DNA of 42,825 nucleotides from a virus: positions 1 to 42,825 of the IMG/VR virus record IMGVR_UViG_3300006030_000042, one strand, 5' to 3'. Position 1 is the first letter of the stretch. Each line of letters starts with the position of its first letter. The position numbers and the translations under genes are program-made. Positions 15,604 to 22,708 of the stretch are shown here, in pieces. A model generated the notes under the pieces. It saw only the letters and a list, made by a program, of their open reading frames with translations. It did not search any database and was not told where the DNA came from.

Positions 15604-17429
15604 TCCGCCACTTCCTCTCGTCGTCGGTCCTGCTCGTCTCGCCAGGCCCAGCTGCCCACCGGTGCCACCATCATAACATCCGGCTCGTTGGCTTTCGCAG
15701 CCTTCACTTTCCTCGAGACCGCTCCGTCATCTCGGACCAGGATCCATGACAACGCGTCCGCGATTACCTCGTCGCCGTGGTTCGCCTTCGCCCCGGACGG
15801 GTCATCCTTGACCAGCTGCAGCGTATGCTTCACTACACCCGCATCATAGATGAACTTCTTGGTCTCTTCCAGTGCCGAGGCTTCCGGGTTGAGGAATTCG
15901 CCGGACGCCAACGCTCCTCGGTAGCTTTCCAAGAGCTTGTGCTGGCGATCCGCCGATGCGTCCCAGCCGATCTTATCCGTGATCGTCGGAGTGAGCGTGT
16001 CATCGCCCTTTCTCCGGAAGTAGACGTTCGTGTGTTCGCATTCCTCCATGAGCGTCTTGCGGAACTGCGTGCCCGTGGCGCCCTGCGCTTCCCAGTTCAC
16101 GGTCGCTTCATGGAACCATGACGCCGCTGCAGCGACAATCCTGGCAAACTTCGCTGGCGGGACGTGCGGGCTCTTGAAGGACGCCACCTTCTCTCCCGTG
16201 TCCAGGTTGACGACGGTTGCGCAGCTGGCAGTCCCGTACTTTCCGCCCGTTCCGGACGCCACGTCGCAGCCAATTCCGTATCTGCCGTAAGCCGGACGCG
16301 ACCTTCCGTCCAACTTGAACCAGATCTTCCACAGGCCACTGGCGTGCTCGACGAATTTGCCGTCCTGGATGTGCCCGATGTGGTCCGGATCACGGCAGTA
16401 CGTGGCGATCAAACGGCTGATTTCCGCCGCGTCGAAGAAGAGCCAGACCGCGGCCTGGTAATCGATGTCGAGTTCCTGGGCGATAGCGATCTTGTTGTAG
16501 CCTCGGCGTCTGCACTCGTAGTCGTACCAGACGCTCCTCGGGCGCCCCGGGTTGTGGTGCTGCACGAACGGGTAATCCGCCGGGAAGGTGTAGCCCTTGT
16601 CCAGGATGGTCGGCGACTTGTCGCCATGGTTCCAGGTGTAAAGCCCTCGCGTCTTCGCCGGGCATTGCGTCCAGTGCATCCGGATCTTGGTGACGTGCTT
16701 CTCCTGGGTCAGCTGGTAATACTTCGTATGCGTCCCGTTGGGGGTCCCCACGAAGATGCGGACGTTCGAGCAGTCGCCGGTCTTGTTGTAGATCGTCTCG
16801 GCGTCGTCCACGAGGGGAAACTCATCGAAGAGCATGGCCCGGTATCGGCCGGCGATGCCCGCCTTCTCGGTCGTGGCCTGCCCCTTGATGACGGTGTTGG
16901 TGCTGCGGTTGCGGATTCGCATTTCCGTCCGCTTGAGGTGGCGAGTCATCCAGGACGGGAGCGAGTCGATGGCGATGTCGATCTTCCCGAAGAGACTGTC
17001 CGCGTCGCCGTCGACGAGGTCCTTCTTGTACGACAGCATGAAGAACTCAAGCTGTCTCGGGAAGAAGATCAGATACCAGAGGAAGATGAGCAGGATCATC
17101 CACGAGGCGCCCATGTCGCGACTCTTCTCGACGACGATCGGCGGCAGGCCCGGCTCCTCGGACTCGATCGCCTCAACCACCTTCAAGATCGCATGGTCCT
17201 GGCAGAGATAGGTGATGAAAGGCGTGTGTGGGTTCCGCTTTCGAGTGTCCAGACTCCAAACGAATACGTTCATCCAGAAAAGAATGTTCCGCGAGCAGAT
17301 GCCCATGATGAGGCAACGAAACTCCTCGTCGGCCGCGCACCGCTCGAGGACGTCCGCGCGGAACCGGACGTTACTTTCCTGGTCTTTCGGAACAAGCTTG
17401 TAGGATTGGTCCGCTATTCTGCAGGCCAT
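15597..17429 (-). CDS. terL: Terminase large subunit
   Basis: About 610 residues. ATPase signatures are a Walker-A-like EKSRDMGASW at about residues 101-110 (no canonical Lys, as in several terminases) and Walker B RAMLFDEFP at about 190. The C-terminal nuclease domain shows GIGCDVASGTGGKYGTASC and HGDEVIADALSW with acidic residues. It cuts and pumps DNA into the prohead through the portal. I chose the ATG at 17429 (MACRIADQSYK, with GAAGG just upstream). The frame is open to 17654, but the earliest codon there is TTG, and an overlapping gene has better coding character. Alternative starts at 17630 or 17654 would add a disordered Lys/Pro/Ser-rich arm. Confidence 0.85.
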   Translation of the reverse strand: MACRIADQSYKLVPKDQESNVRFRADVLERCAADEEFRCLIMGICSRNILFWMNVFVWSLDTRKRNPHTPFITYLCQDHAILKVVEAIESEEPGLPPIVVEKSRDMGASWMILLIFLWYLIFFPRQLEFFMLSYKKDLVDGDADSLFGKIDIAIDSLPSWMTRHLKRTEMRIRNRSTNTVIKGQATTEKAGIAGRYRAMLFDEFPLVDDAETIYNKTGDCSNVRIFVGTPNGTHTKYYQLTQEKHVTKIRMHWTQCPAKTRGLYTWNHGDKSPTILDKGYTFPADYPFVQHHNPGRPRSVWYDYECRRRGYNKIAIAQELDIDYQAAVWLFFDAAEISRLIATYCRDPDHIGHIQDGKFVEHASGLWKIWFKLDGRSRPAYGRYGIGCDVASGTGGKYGTASCATVVNLDTGEKVASFKSPHVPPAKFARIVAAAASWFHEATVNWEAQGATGTQFRKTLMEECEHTNVYFRRKGDDTLTPTITDKIGWDASADRQHKLLESYRGALASGEFLNPEASALEETKKFIYDAGVVKHTLQLVKDDPSGAKANHGDEVIADALSWILVRDDGAVSRKVKAAKANEPDVMMVAPVGSWAWRDEQDRRREEVAEW

Positions 17430-17784
17430 GTCCTTCAAATCCTGGCTCGACGGACCTGGCGTCGGCCTTGTCTCTTCCACGACGGTCGAGGTCTTGGAGC
17501 CAGTCTTTCGCGATTTGGTAGGAACGCTCGGTGAGCCACTCTTCCTGGGTCTTCCCCTGGGCTTCTTCGACACGGGCGTATCGCTTTTCTCGAAGCCGAG
17601 CGTACTTGTCAAATACGGATTTTCGCTCATCTGGGTGGTGTTGGTAGTATTCAAGCTGCGCCCTCATCGTTGGCGAGTGTGCCTCGGCCTTCTCCAGGGC
17701 TTGATTGTGATCCACTTCGCCCATGAGGGCAATGAGCGTCTCCAACTCGTGGAGCCACGTCTTGGCTTGGTCCTTCGCCATCAT
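17371..17784 (-). CDS. Helical protein upstream of terminase (possible small terminase subunit)
   Basis: About 137 residues beginning MMAKDQAKTWLHELETLIAL. The N-terminal 100 residues are charged and strongly helical (RAQLEYYQHHPDERKSVFDK, EEWLTERSYQIAKDWLQDLD). The last 35 residues overlap the terminase frame and have weaker coding character. The start overlaps the previous stop (ATGATG) with AGGAG upstream. Position and helical composition suggest a small terminase (DNA-recognition) subunit, but no helix-turn-helix is obvious. Confidence 0.55.
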   Translation of the reverse strand: MMAKDQAKTWLHELETLIALMGEVDHNQALEKAEAHSPTMRAQLEYYQHHPDERKSVFDKYARLREKRYARVEEAQGKTQEEWLTERSYQIAKDWLQDLDRRGRDKADARSVEPGFEGHGLQNSGPILQACSERPGK

Positions 17785-18158
17785 TCGCTCCTGATGTGCT
17801 CCGTGGGCTCGTCGCCGACCGTCTCGGGCCACTCTCGGAGAATGTTTTCGGAGAGCTTCTTCCAGGCCGCTCCAATCAACTCGCCGAGGCTGAACCCGGC
17901 ACATTGGGCCGCGTGAAGCAGGCAGTGCAGGCAGTCGGCGTACTCCGTGATGTCTTGAGGCTTCGTGATCGCCTCGTCAGCCTCACGCTTCAGGTGCTTC
18001 AAGGGGCCGATCGGGCTACGTGGTCCGAACTGCGCCAGAGCCCACTTTGTACGCCACGAGTTGAAGTGGCCTATCTCCGCGTATTGGGAAACACTGTCGA
18101 AAGTTCCATCCCTCACGAACGCGCGAAGCTTATCGATCGTCGCTTGGTCAAACGCCAT
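17781..18158 (-). CDS. MazZ/DUF550-like dNTP pyrophosphohydrolase
   Basis: A 125-residue protein. The segment QFGPRSPIGPLKHLKREADE followed by AITKPQDITEYADCLHC and a C-terminal AAWKKLSENILREWPE matches the DUF550 (dATP/dGTP diphosphohydrolase, MazZ-like) branch of all-alpha MazG-type enzymes, with ExxE- and ExxD-type metal ligands. It would hydrolyse dNTPs (or modified dNTPs) to dNMP plus pyrophosphate in the cytoplasm. The ATG at 18158 has GGAGG 7 nt upstream. A related second copy lies at 19097-19447. No PurZ-like synthase is visible in this window. Confidence 0.7.
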   Translation of the reverse strand: MAFDQATIDKLRAFVRDGTFDSVSQYAEIGHFNSWRTKWALAQFGPRSPIGPLKHLKREADEAITKPQDITEYADCLHCLLHAAQCAGFSLGELIGAAWKKLSENILREWPETVGDEPTEHIRSE

Positions 18159-18193
18159 CACGTCACCTCCAAGGAAAAACTCGTCGTAAAAAC

Positions 18194-18217
18194 TCCGGTC
18201 GGCGGAATCGAACCGCC
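18194..18217 (-). other. Orphan tRNA T-arm plus 3' acceptor-like sequence
   Basis: On the minus strand, a canonical T-arm (GGCGG TTCGATT CCGCC) is followed by an acceptor-like GACCGGA. I could not fold matching anticodon and D arms upstream, so this is not a complete tRNA. It may be a tRNA relic, or the 3' tRNA segment typical of an attP core. Confidence 0.35.
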
Positions 18218-18419
18218 TGTTCGGCCTATCATGGATGAAGGATTAACCGCCACGTTCGCGGGCCGCATCTTTGTCGGCTCTGCACCAGCACCGGAAAATG
18301 CCCGTCTTTCCGGGCTGTCACTTCGGCCGCGATCTTGGGTTGCATACCCTGCTGGGCCTCACATTTGCCGGCATTGCTACGGGCGTGCCGTCGCGTATGC
18401 TGGTCCTGCCTGTCGGCCC

Positions 18420-18620
18420 TCATCTCTCCGCCGTCGCCTTCGAGTTCCCGATTCCGCTTGATTCGCACGTCACGTTACTGCTTTTCACGATCCGCCACAC
18501 GTCGTTGTCTTCGTCGACAACCTGAGTCACCTCCACAAAAGTCGCTGCCACCGACCGCGTGTTCCGCCACACGTTGTTGTCTTCGTCGAAATAGAACCCA
18601 CGCTTGTCGACCAAGACCAC
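18420..18620 (-). CDS. Small protein with internal repeat
   Basis: A 66-residue ORF with a GTG start (GAGGCC upstream). It contains two copies of a short unit: FDEDNNVWRN at residues 11-20 and DEDNDVWRI about 25 residues later, also seen at DNA level as a direct repeat near 18491 and 18563. The acidic/aromatic unit is unlike the rest of the genome. No family is recognised; it may be a short regulatory or inhibitory peptide. Coding evidence is moderate (repeat kept in frame, plausible start). Confidence 0.35.
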   Translation of the reverse strand: MVLVDKRGFYFDEDNNVWRNTRSVAATFVEVTQVVDEDNDVWRIVKSSNVTCESSGIGNSKATAER

Positions 18621-19096
18621 TCGGCCTCAGCCAAACGTATCAAGGGAGCCCCAGACGCCAAAAAGTCGATGCATCAACATCAGTCGCATACGTCACCTCT
18701 GGTTGAATTGATGCGTCCAGGAGTCGAACCTGGTTGGGAGTCAGATTTCGCGTACCGACTTACAGGGGCTCAAGCCGCCCAAGCAAACCATGCGGTCGGC
18801 GTCGCACTCCAACACTCCTCTGGCCTGCGTTAGCTACACGGGTCGCCATGCCCGCCCACGCATCGTTGCCGTCTCTCCGGCTGTCACGCCTTCGCGGGGC
18901 GTTCCGGCGGCTGTCACAGCTACCGCACGCAGCTGGGGACGCTCTGCCCTCGCGTCCCAATACGGGCCTCTTTCGCTGAAAAGGATAAAAGGCCGCTTCA
19001 AGTCATTTGTGGGGTTGGCTACAGCGGCGATGATCGTTCCCCTCATGGGCATCCATGCCCGTCCCCTCACCCTCCTAGTCCGCAGCCGGCAACGCC
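18621..19096 (-). other. 476-nt gene-poor region with structured RNA-like segment
   Basis: I see no convincing gene. A second orphan T-arm (18717-18733, arms CCAGG/CCTGG around AGTCGAA) with acceptor-like 18710-18716 is present. Nearby, CCGAC (18755-18759) pairs with GTCGG (18795-18799) around a hairpin GGGC/GCCC (18766-18780), forming a branched structure. Short ORFs here lack good starts. Confidence 0.4.
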
Positions 19097-19447
19097 TCAA
19101 GGTACGCCTTCAGGGTCGGCAGCCTCAGCGAGGACGGCCGTGTTGTCTTCCGCGGCGGCGGCCTTGGCCGGCTCAGCCTGCTCGGTCTTGGCTTCGACCT
19201 TGGGCCACTCGCGCATGATGTTCTCCTTGAGCTTTTTCACCGCCTCGGCCAGCACGTCCGTGAAAGTGAACCCGGCGCGGTCGCTCGCGTCGAGCAGCAG
19301 GTGAAGTAGGTCGGCGTACTCCTCGACGTCGCCTGGCTTTGCCAACGCCTCTTGCACCTCCTTGGGCCACTCGCGCATGATGTTCTTCTCGAGCTTTTTC
19401 ACCTGCTGGCTCATGCCTCTCACTTCGCTTTCAACGTACAACGCCAT
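19097..19447 (-). CDS. Second, shortened MazG/MazZ-like protein
   Basis: A 116-residue protein beginning MALYVESEVRGMSQQVKKLE. It shares the C-terminal module of the 17781-18158 protein: EALAKPGDVEEYADLLHLLL with KKLKENIMREWPK (compare EAITKPQDITEYADCLHCLL and KKLSENILREWPE). An extra unit KKLEKNIMREWPKE sits at the N-terminal end, so KKLxxNIMREWPK occurs twice in one protein. The usual N-terminal lobe (HLKREADEA) is missing. The ATG at 19447 has AGGAGG upstream. The C-terminus is Ala/Glu-rich. It may be a dNTP pyrophosphohydrolase variant or a partner subunit. Confidence 0.6.
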   Translation of the reverse strand: MALYVESEVRGMSQQVKKLEKNIMREWPKEVQEALAKPGDVEEYADLLHLLLDASDRAGFTFTDVLAEAVKKLKENIMREWPKVEAKTEQAEPAKAAAAEDNTAVLAEAADPEGVP

Positions 19448-19563
19448 TCGTCTCGCCTCCTCATTTTGGAAGTGTCGCATCCACACTCTGGGCTATGCCC
19501 ACGTCGCAGGAATCGCCCATTGCTGGGGAGCCGTGCTTTTTGCATGCCTGCGCGACACTATAT

Positions 19564-19591
19564 CCCGCAGGCGCTGATAGTCGCCTGCGGG
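19564..19591. terminator. Perfect GC-rich hairpin
   Basis: CCCGCAGGCG (19564-19573) pairs perfectly with CGCCTGCGGG (19582-19591) around an 8-nt loop. It lies downstream of the RHH gene on the minus strand and could end its transcript. No T-run follows, so terminator function is uncertain. Confidence 0.45.
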
Positions 19592-19594
19592 GTG

Positions 19595-19615
19595 TGACGT
19601 GAAACGATCACGTCA
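19595..19615. promoter_or_regulatory. 21-nt inverted repeat over the RHH stop codon
   Basis: TGACGTGA (19595-19602) and TCACGTCA (19608-19615) form a perfect inverted repeat with a 5-nt spacer, overlapping the RHH stop codon. Such a site could be bound by a dimeric repressor, possibly the RHH protein itself. Confidence 0.35.
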
Positions 19616-19798
19616 CTTGGTTGGAAGATCATGATCGCCCATGGACATCTCCAGGGCACTGATTGCCACCTCGATCACTTCGGACGGCACCATCTTCATC
19701 TCACGCGCCAACACATTCAGCCTGGAATGGACACGTCCTGGGATACTAACCCACTGCTGCGTGTCGACGCCAACTTCACTCTCATCGAAGCCAGCCAT
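19613..19798 (-). CDS. Ribbon-helix-helix (CopG/Arc-like) DNA-binding protein
   Basis: A 61-residue protein beginning MAGFDESEVGVDTQQWVSIP. The pattern QQWVSIPGRVHSRLNVLARE (beta strand then helix) followed by MKMVPSEVIEVAISALEMSM (second helix) fits a ribbon-helix-helix fold: dimeric DNA binding through an antiparallel beta pair. The ATG at 19798 has GGAGGAG 5-6 nt upstream; the earlier TTG is not needed. It is the first gene on the leftward arm of the divergent switch region and is preceded by a leader with a terminator-like hairpin. A transcriptional regulator of early/late switching is inferred. Confidence 0.6.
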   Translation of the reverse strand: MAGFDESEVGVDTQQWVSIPGRVHSRLNVLAREMKMVPSEVIEVAISALEMSMGDHDLPTK

Positions 19799-19818
19799 CA
19801 ATTCTCCTCCATCACATC

Positions 19819-19886
19819 AAAAACCCCTGGGGAAGTCTCCCTCCCCAAGGGCTTCCCAGAGGCTACCGCCACAAGCGGTAAACCTC
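19819..19886 (-). promoter_or_regulatory. Candidate attenuator leader of the RHH gene
   Basis: On the minus strand a hairpin (19859-19886, arms GAGG..TACCGC and GCGGTA..CCTC) precedes a terminator-like stem (19824-19851, arms CCCTTGGGGA and TCCCCAGGGG) followed by TTTTT. The RHH ribosome site begins within 20 nt of the T-run. A segment CCTCTGGGAAG could pair with the terminator's 3' arm, an arrangement expected of attenuation. Confidence 0.45.
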
Positions 19887-19968
19887 TCACGCAAAGGCAC
19901 ATCATAAAACCATCAATAAGATTCTTCAAACCCCACTTTCCCACCTCTTTCCACCCCTCCCCTCCAAC

Positions 19969-19986
19969 GTGGCAAAATTTTGCCAC
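19969..19986 (+). repeat. Dispersed palindrome, copy 3
   Basis: GTGGCAAAATTTTGCCAC, with directional flank TTCTAGG on the plus strand, inside the divergent switch region between the RHH gene and the early genes. Its flank continues TCCAGGTACC. Confidence 0.9.
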
Positions 19987-20391
19987 TTCTAGGTCCAGGT
20001 ACCTAATTTCTAGGGAATAGCTTATGTGTCAGCCCGCGTTTTTGGGGTAACCTTACGAGATCTTAAGGTTTCGTGGAGGCGAAACAGGGAGTCGTGCTGG
20101 TATGGTTTCGCCTAGAAGGCGGCTCCAGAGAGGAGAGGAACCCCTCGAGCGAGAGGCCGGGGTGACGGGCCAAAATGCGGGTCTAGCCGGAAGGAGAATC
20201 ACGAGTCTGGGTGGAAAGAGAATACACTACTCGGCCGCGGCGGCAGGCCCCGGGGGTGAGGGAAAAAACCGCACGCACGCACGCGTTTACTTACATCAAA
20301 GTAGCAAAAACGCGGTTGATCGCCGGTCTCATGCCGATTGTGTGAGACGGTTCGCTGGGAACCGTACACCACCGCACTAGAGAGGTGACGT
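19987..20391. other. 405-nt divergent regulatory region
   Basis: No gene is seen here. The region holds an inverted repeat AACCTTA/TAAGGTT (20049-20055, 20064-20070), a GTTTCG/CGAAAC hairpin just after it, tandem CGCA units near 20270-20285, and long stems ending GCGGTT (20312-20317). I find no convincing -35/-10 pair. It ends with AGAGGTG before the first early gene. Confidence 0.5.
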
Positions 20392-20589
20392 ATGAGCAGT
20401 TACGTAGCACGGTTGGCCCAAGCGGTTGTAGTCAAGGCGTTGGCGGAGGTGTCGCAACATGGGGATGACGCGTTGGACCATGTGGAGCGTCGGGTGCGTC
20501 AGTTACCGCGGCGGAGGCGGTATGACGTCTACCATGGGCGGCAGGCTATGGACACTTTGTGTGCACCGTCCGCAAACCTGCAGCGATAG
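20392..20589 (+). CDS. First early gene, small basic protein
   Basis: A 65-residue basic protein beginning MSSYVARLAQAVVVKALAEV, with a central Arg-rich stretch (HVERRVRQLPRRRRYDV). The ATG has AGAGGTG upstream. It lacks transmembrane or catalytic motifs. First in a series of small genes separated by hairpin spacers; such proteins are often host-takeover factors, but this is inferred from position only. Confidence 0.55.
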   Translation: MSSYVARLAQAVVVKALAEVSQHGDDALDHVERRVRQLPRRRRYDVYHGRQAMDTLCAPSANLQR

Positions 20590-20670
20590 GCCGAAACGGC
20601 GAGCGATCGCCGTCCACACGTGGTTTCGTGTGCTGATGAGGCTAGTCCGCTCTCACCCAAGGAGTCTACC
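20590..20670 (+). ncRNA. Hairpin spacer A
   Basis: Stems: GCCG/CGGC (20590-20600), an alternative GGCGA/TCGCC (20598-20611), and CACACG/CGTGTG (20615-20632). It shares the element GGCGA..TCGCCGTCC with spacer C. It ends with AAGGAG before the next ATG. Confidence 0.5.
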
Positions 20671-20907
20671 ATGCGTGCCCTACTGATCGCCGGTCTTGTG
20701 TCCACCACCGTTGGCGTCGCTCTGTCCGCAGTCGCCATCGCCGCCCACGCCCTCAGCGGAGAGTATGGCATGGCCATGGCCTACACCGTCGCCACGATGT
20801 GGTTCGCTGGCCAAGCCGTGACCATGCTCCTGACCGCACTCGACGACGAGGCCCGTGCCAAGGCCCGCGAGGAAGTCCGCACCCACCGTGGCTGGGACCG
20901 CGTCTAG
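20671..20907 (+). CDS. Small two-TM membrane protein
   Basis: A 78-residue protein beginning MRALLIAGLVSTTVGVALSA. Two hydrophobic helices (LVSTTVGVALSAVAIAAHAL and MAYTVATMWFAGQAVTMLLT) are followed by a charged C-terminus (DDEARAKAREEVRTHRGW). The ATG at 20671, not an earlier in-frame ATG at 20620, follows CCAAGGAG. It would sit in the inner membrane. Early phage membrane proteins may affect superinfection or membrane functions, but this is unproven here. Confidence 0.6.
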   Translation: MRALLIAGLVSTTVGVALSAVAIAAHALSGEYGMAMAYTVATMWFAGQAVTMLLTALDDEARAKAREEVRTHRGWDRV

Positions 20908-20998
20908 CTCTGGCCATCGGTGCAAGGCCGTCCGAAGTGGCGGCCTCACGCCGAGTGCCAGGCATATCGCCTGCACCACCTACCCAAGGAGCATTGCT
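20908..20998 (+). ncRNA. Hairpin spacer B
   Basis: Stems: AGGCCG/CGGCCT (20925-20946) and CAGGC/GCCTG (20959-20973) extended by GTG/CAC with one bulged C. The second hairpin recurs, fully paired, at 23287-23309. Ends with CCAAGGAG before the next ATG. Confidence 0.5.
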
Positions 20999-21202
20999 AT
21001 GAGCTTGGAAGACTACGTGTTCGCTGCTATCTTCACCACTGGCGCCATCGCCGGCTTACTGGTCGGACCTGCATGGGCTGGCTATGAGCTCACCGGCAGC
21101 TGGACCGGCGCCATCATGGGTCCGCTCGCCTTCTGGGGCCTCATCCGTGCCGTGGTCGACGTGGTGGACATACGAGAGGAGAACGAGCGATACGACGACT
21201 GA
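20999..21202 (+). CDS. Small membrane protein
   Basis: A 67-residue protein beginning MSLEDYVFAAIFTTGAIAGL. Two hydrophobic segments (AAIFTTGAIAGLLVGPAWAG and AIMGPLAFWGLIRAVVDVVD) with a charged C-terminus (IREENERYDD). The ATG at 20999 follows CCAAGGAG. Predicted inner-membrane protein of unknown function. Size and spacing match the previous small membrane protein, but their sequences differ. Confidence 0.6.
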   Translation: MSLEDYVFAAIFTTGAIAGLLVGPAWAGYELTGSWTGAIMGPLAFWGLIRAVVDVVDIREENERYDD

Positions 21203-21337
21203 CCTGCGGCACTGGGGCGGATGCGTCCGCCCCTATGCCATGGGCCATCGAAAATCGGCGATAGTCGCCGTCCCCATGCGGTTTGCGACGTGTGCAAGAC
21301 GTCGCAGACCATCAACCCCTAGCCAAGGAGACTGACC
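21203..21337 (+). ncRNA. Hairpin spacer C (three hairpins)
   Basis: Three perfect stem-loops: GGGGCGGA/TCCGCCCC (21214-21233), CGGCGA/TCGCCG (21256-21270) and TGCGACGT/ACGTCGCA (21284-21306), followed by CCAAGGAG before the next ATG. Confidence 0.55.
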
Positions 21338-22102
21338 ATGTCCGGAGTGCGCGGTATCGTGCTGCACGAAGGCCCCAGTGCCATCGACGGTCAACCCATC
21401 GTGGTAGTGGCCACCCTGAAGACCAATAACCCCAAGACAGGCGACATGGTCCAGACATGGGTCCTGCGTTCGGACGTATCGCCCACCGTCGCCATCAACG
21501 AAGGCGACGACCGCTCCATCTGCGGCGACTGCCCACACCGTGGCTTGATCGACGGCGGCGTAAACCGCATGCGGACTTGCTACGTCAACGTGCGGAACGC
21601 CCCGCTGGCCGTGTGGAACGCATATCGCCGTGGCGTGTACCCGACCTACGACCGCTCCAAACATGCCCACCTACTACGGGGACGCAAGCTTCGACTCGGC
21701 TCCTACGGCGATCCTTGTGCTGTCCCCCTTGCCGTATGGGCGCCGTTCATCCGCCTGGCCAGCAAACGCACCGGGTACACCCACCAGTGGCGCGACAAAC
21801 GGTTCGCCCGGTTCGCCCGGTACGTGATGGCGAGTGCTGAGACCGTGGCTGACGCAGTCAAGGCCCAAGCCAAGGGGTGGAGAACATTCCGCATCCGCAC
21901 CGACGCGGCCGATCCCATCGAGCAAGGCGAAATCGTGTGTCCGGCTTCCCCCGAGGGCGGAACTCGCATGGATTGCTCGAGATGTGCTGCGTGCCATGGC
22001 ACCAACGGCGCCCCTGGGAGGGCATCCGTTGCCATCATCGCCCACGGCGGAAAGAGCGTGGTGTCGGCCTACCGCCGACTCTCGCTCACCCTGGTCAGCT
22101 AG
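21338..22102 (+). CDS. Cys-rich conserved phage protein (DUF7227-like)
   Basis: A 254-residue protein beginning MSGVRGIVLHEGPSAIDGQP. It has a pattern I associate with a widespread, uncharacterised phage family: GDDRSICGDCPHRG, then RTCYVNVRNAPLAVWNAYRR, then DCSRCAACHGTNG near the end, giving several CxxC-type pairs that may bind zinc or an iron-sulfur cluster. No catalytic motif is recognised. It is the largest gene in the hairpin-separated early block, with CCAAGGAG upstream. The family name is from memory and should be checked. Confidence 0.65.
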   Translation: MSGVRGIVLHEGPSAIDGQPIVVVATLKTNNPKTGDMVQTWVLRSDVSPTVAINEGDDRSICGDCPHRGLIDGGVNRMRTCYVNVRNAPLAVWNAYRRGVYPTYDRSKHAHLLRGRKLRLGSYGDPCAVPLAVWAPFIRLASKRTGYTHQWRDKRFARFARYVMASAETVADAVKAQAKGWRTFRIRTDAADPIEQGEIVCPASPEGGTRMDCSRCAACHGTNGAPGRASVAIIAHGGKSVVSAYRRLSLTLVS

Positions 22103-22181
22103 GGCTTTCGGTACAGGGCCGTCCGCAATGACGGCCTCATGCCAAGTGCCAAAGCTTTCACCCTTACCCTGGAGACCTGTC
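22103..22181 (+). ncRNA. Hairpin spacer D
   Basis: Stem GGCCGTC/GACGGCC (22117-22136) aligns with the first hairpin of spacer B; the loop differs. It shares ..CTCATGCC.AAGTGCCA.. with ..CTCACGCCGAGTGCCA.. of spacer B, which points to common origin. Confidence 0.5.
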
Positions 22182-22406
22182 ATGGCTACTCTGCACGGCG
22201 AATTGATCGAGTCCCGTTTCGGCATCGATTGCATGGCGATGCTCGAGCTCTTGGATTCAGCCCCAGCCTCGGTCGGCTACTACTCGGAAGAGGGCGGAAT
22301 CGACCGCGCTCGAGCCAAACGAGCTCTGGACTACCTGACCCGGCGCGGCCTCGCCCGTGCGACACTGAGCAAGGCGTTCGGGATCCTCTACGCGAAACCA
22401 GAATAA
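22182..22406 (+). CDS. Small winged-helix-like protein
   Basis: A 74-residue protein beginning MATLHGELIESRFGIDCMAM. The C-terminal part (RARAKRALDYLTRRGLARAT, then a strand-like FGILYAKPE) looks like a winged helix-turn-helix, where RALDYLTRRG would be the recognition helix and ATLSKAFGILYAK the wing. TGGAG precedes the ATG. It may be an early DNA-binding regulator; only a fold-level guess. Confidence 0.5.
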   Translation: MATLHGELIESRFGIDCMAMLELLDSAPASVGYYSEEGGIDRARAKRALDYLTRRGLARATLSKAFGILYAKPE

Positions 22407-22489
22407 CCGCAGAGGGCACGGACCCAGTCCGTGTAATGCACGCCCCACTGTGGGGCGCGGTCCCAAGTCCGCAGCAAAGGAGGACGGTC
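22407..22489 (+). ncRNA. Hairpin spacer E (twin of spacer G)
   Basis: Two perfect stems: CACGGAC/GTCCGTG (22417-22433) and CGCCCCA/TGGGGCG (22441-22457), then a conserved stretch with GCGGTCCCAAGTCCGCA and AAAGGAGG before the ATG. Confidence 0.6.
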
Positions 22490-22708
22490 ATGACCAGGTT
22501 TTGCCGCCGATTCTGGCACGACGACGCGCACAACGTCGAGTCGTGCGAGCAGTGCAGGCTCGCGTGGGAGCAGCAGTTCAACGCTTTGCGGTGCATCCCC
22601 GAATTGCTGGAGATCGTCGCTGCGTACAACCGTAACCCGGAGCCATGCCATTTCAAGATTCGGCAGGCTATCCAGCACGCTCAGATCTGTATGAGCGATT
22701 CGGAATGA
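22490..22708 (+). CDS. Small Cys-containing protein
   Basis: A 72-residue protein beginning MTRFCRRFWHDDAHNVESCE. Cys at positions 5, 19 and 22 (CEQC) plus His suggest a small zinc-binding module; two more Cys follow. The remainder is helical. AAAGGAGG precedes the ATG. Unknown function; it belongs to the small-gene array. Confidence 0.5.
   Translation: MTRFCRRFWHDDAHNVESCEQCRLAWEQQFNALRCIPELLEIVAAYNRNPEPCHFKIRQAIQHAQICMSDSE

Noticed and set aside
16164-17534. A 456-codon plus-strand frame opposite the terminase gene
   Set aside because: It lies over the terminase gene, lacks motifs and has a shadow composition (Arg, Val, Asp, His).
18190-18260. A complete tRNA on the minus strand ending at 18194
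   Set aside because: The T-arm is good, but I could not find a paired anticodon stem with U33 or a matching 5' acceptor arm.
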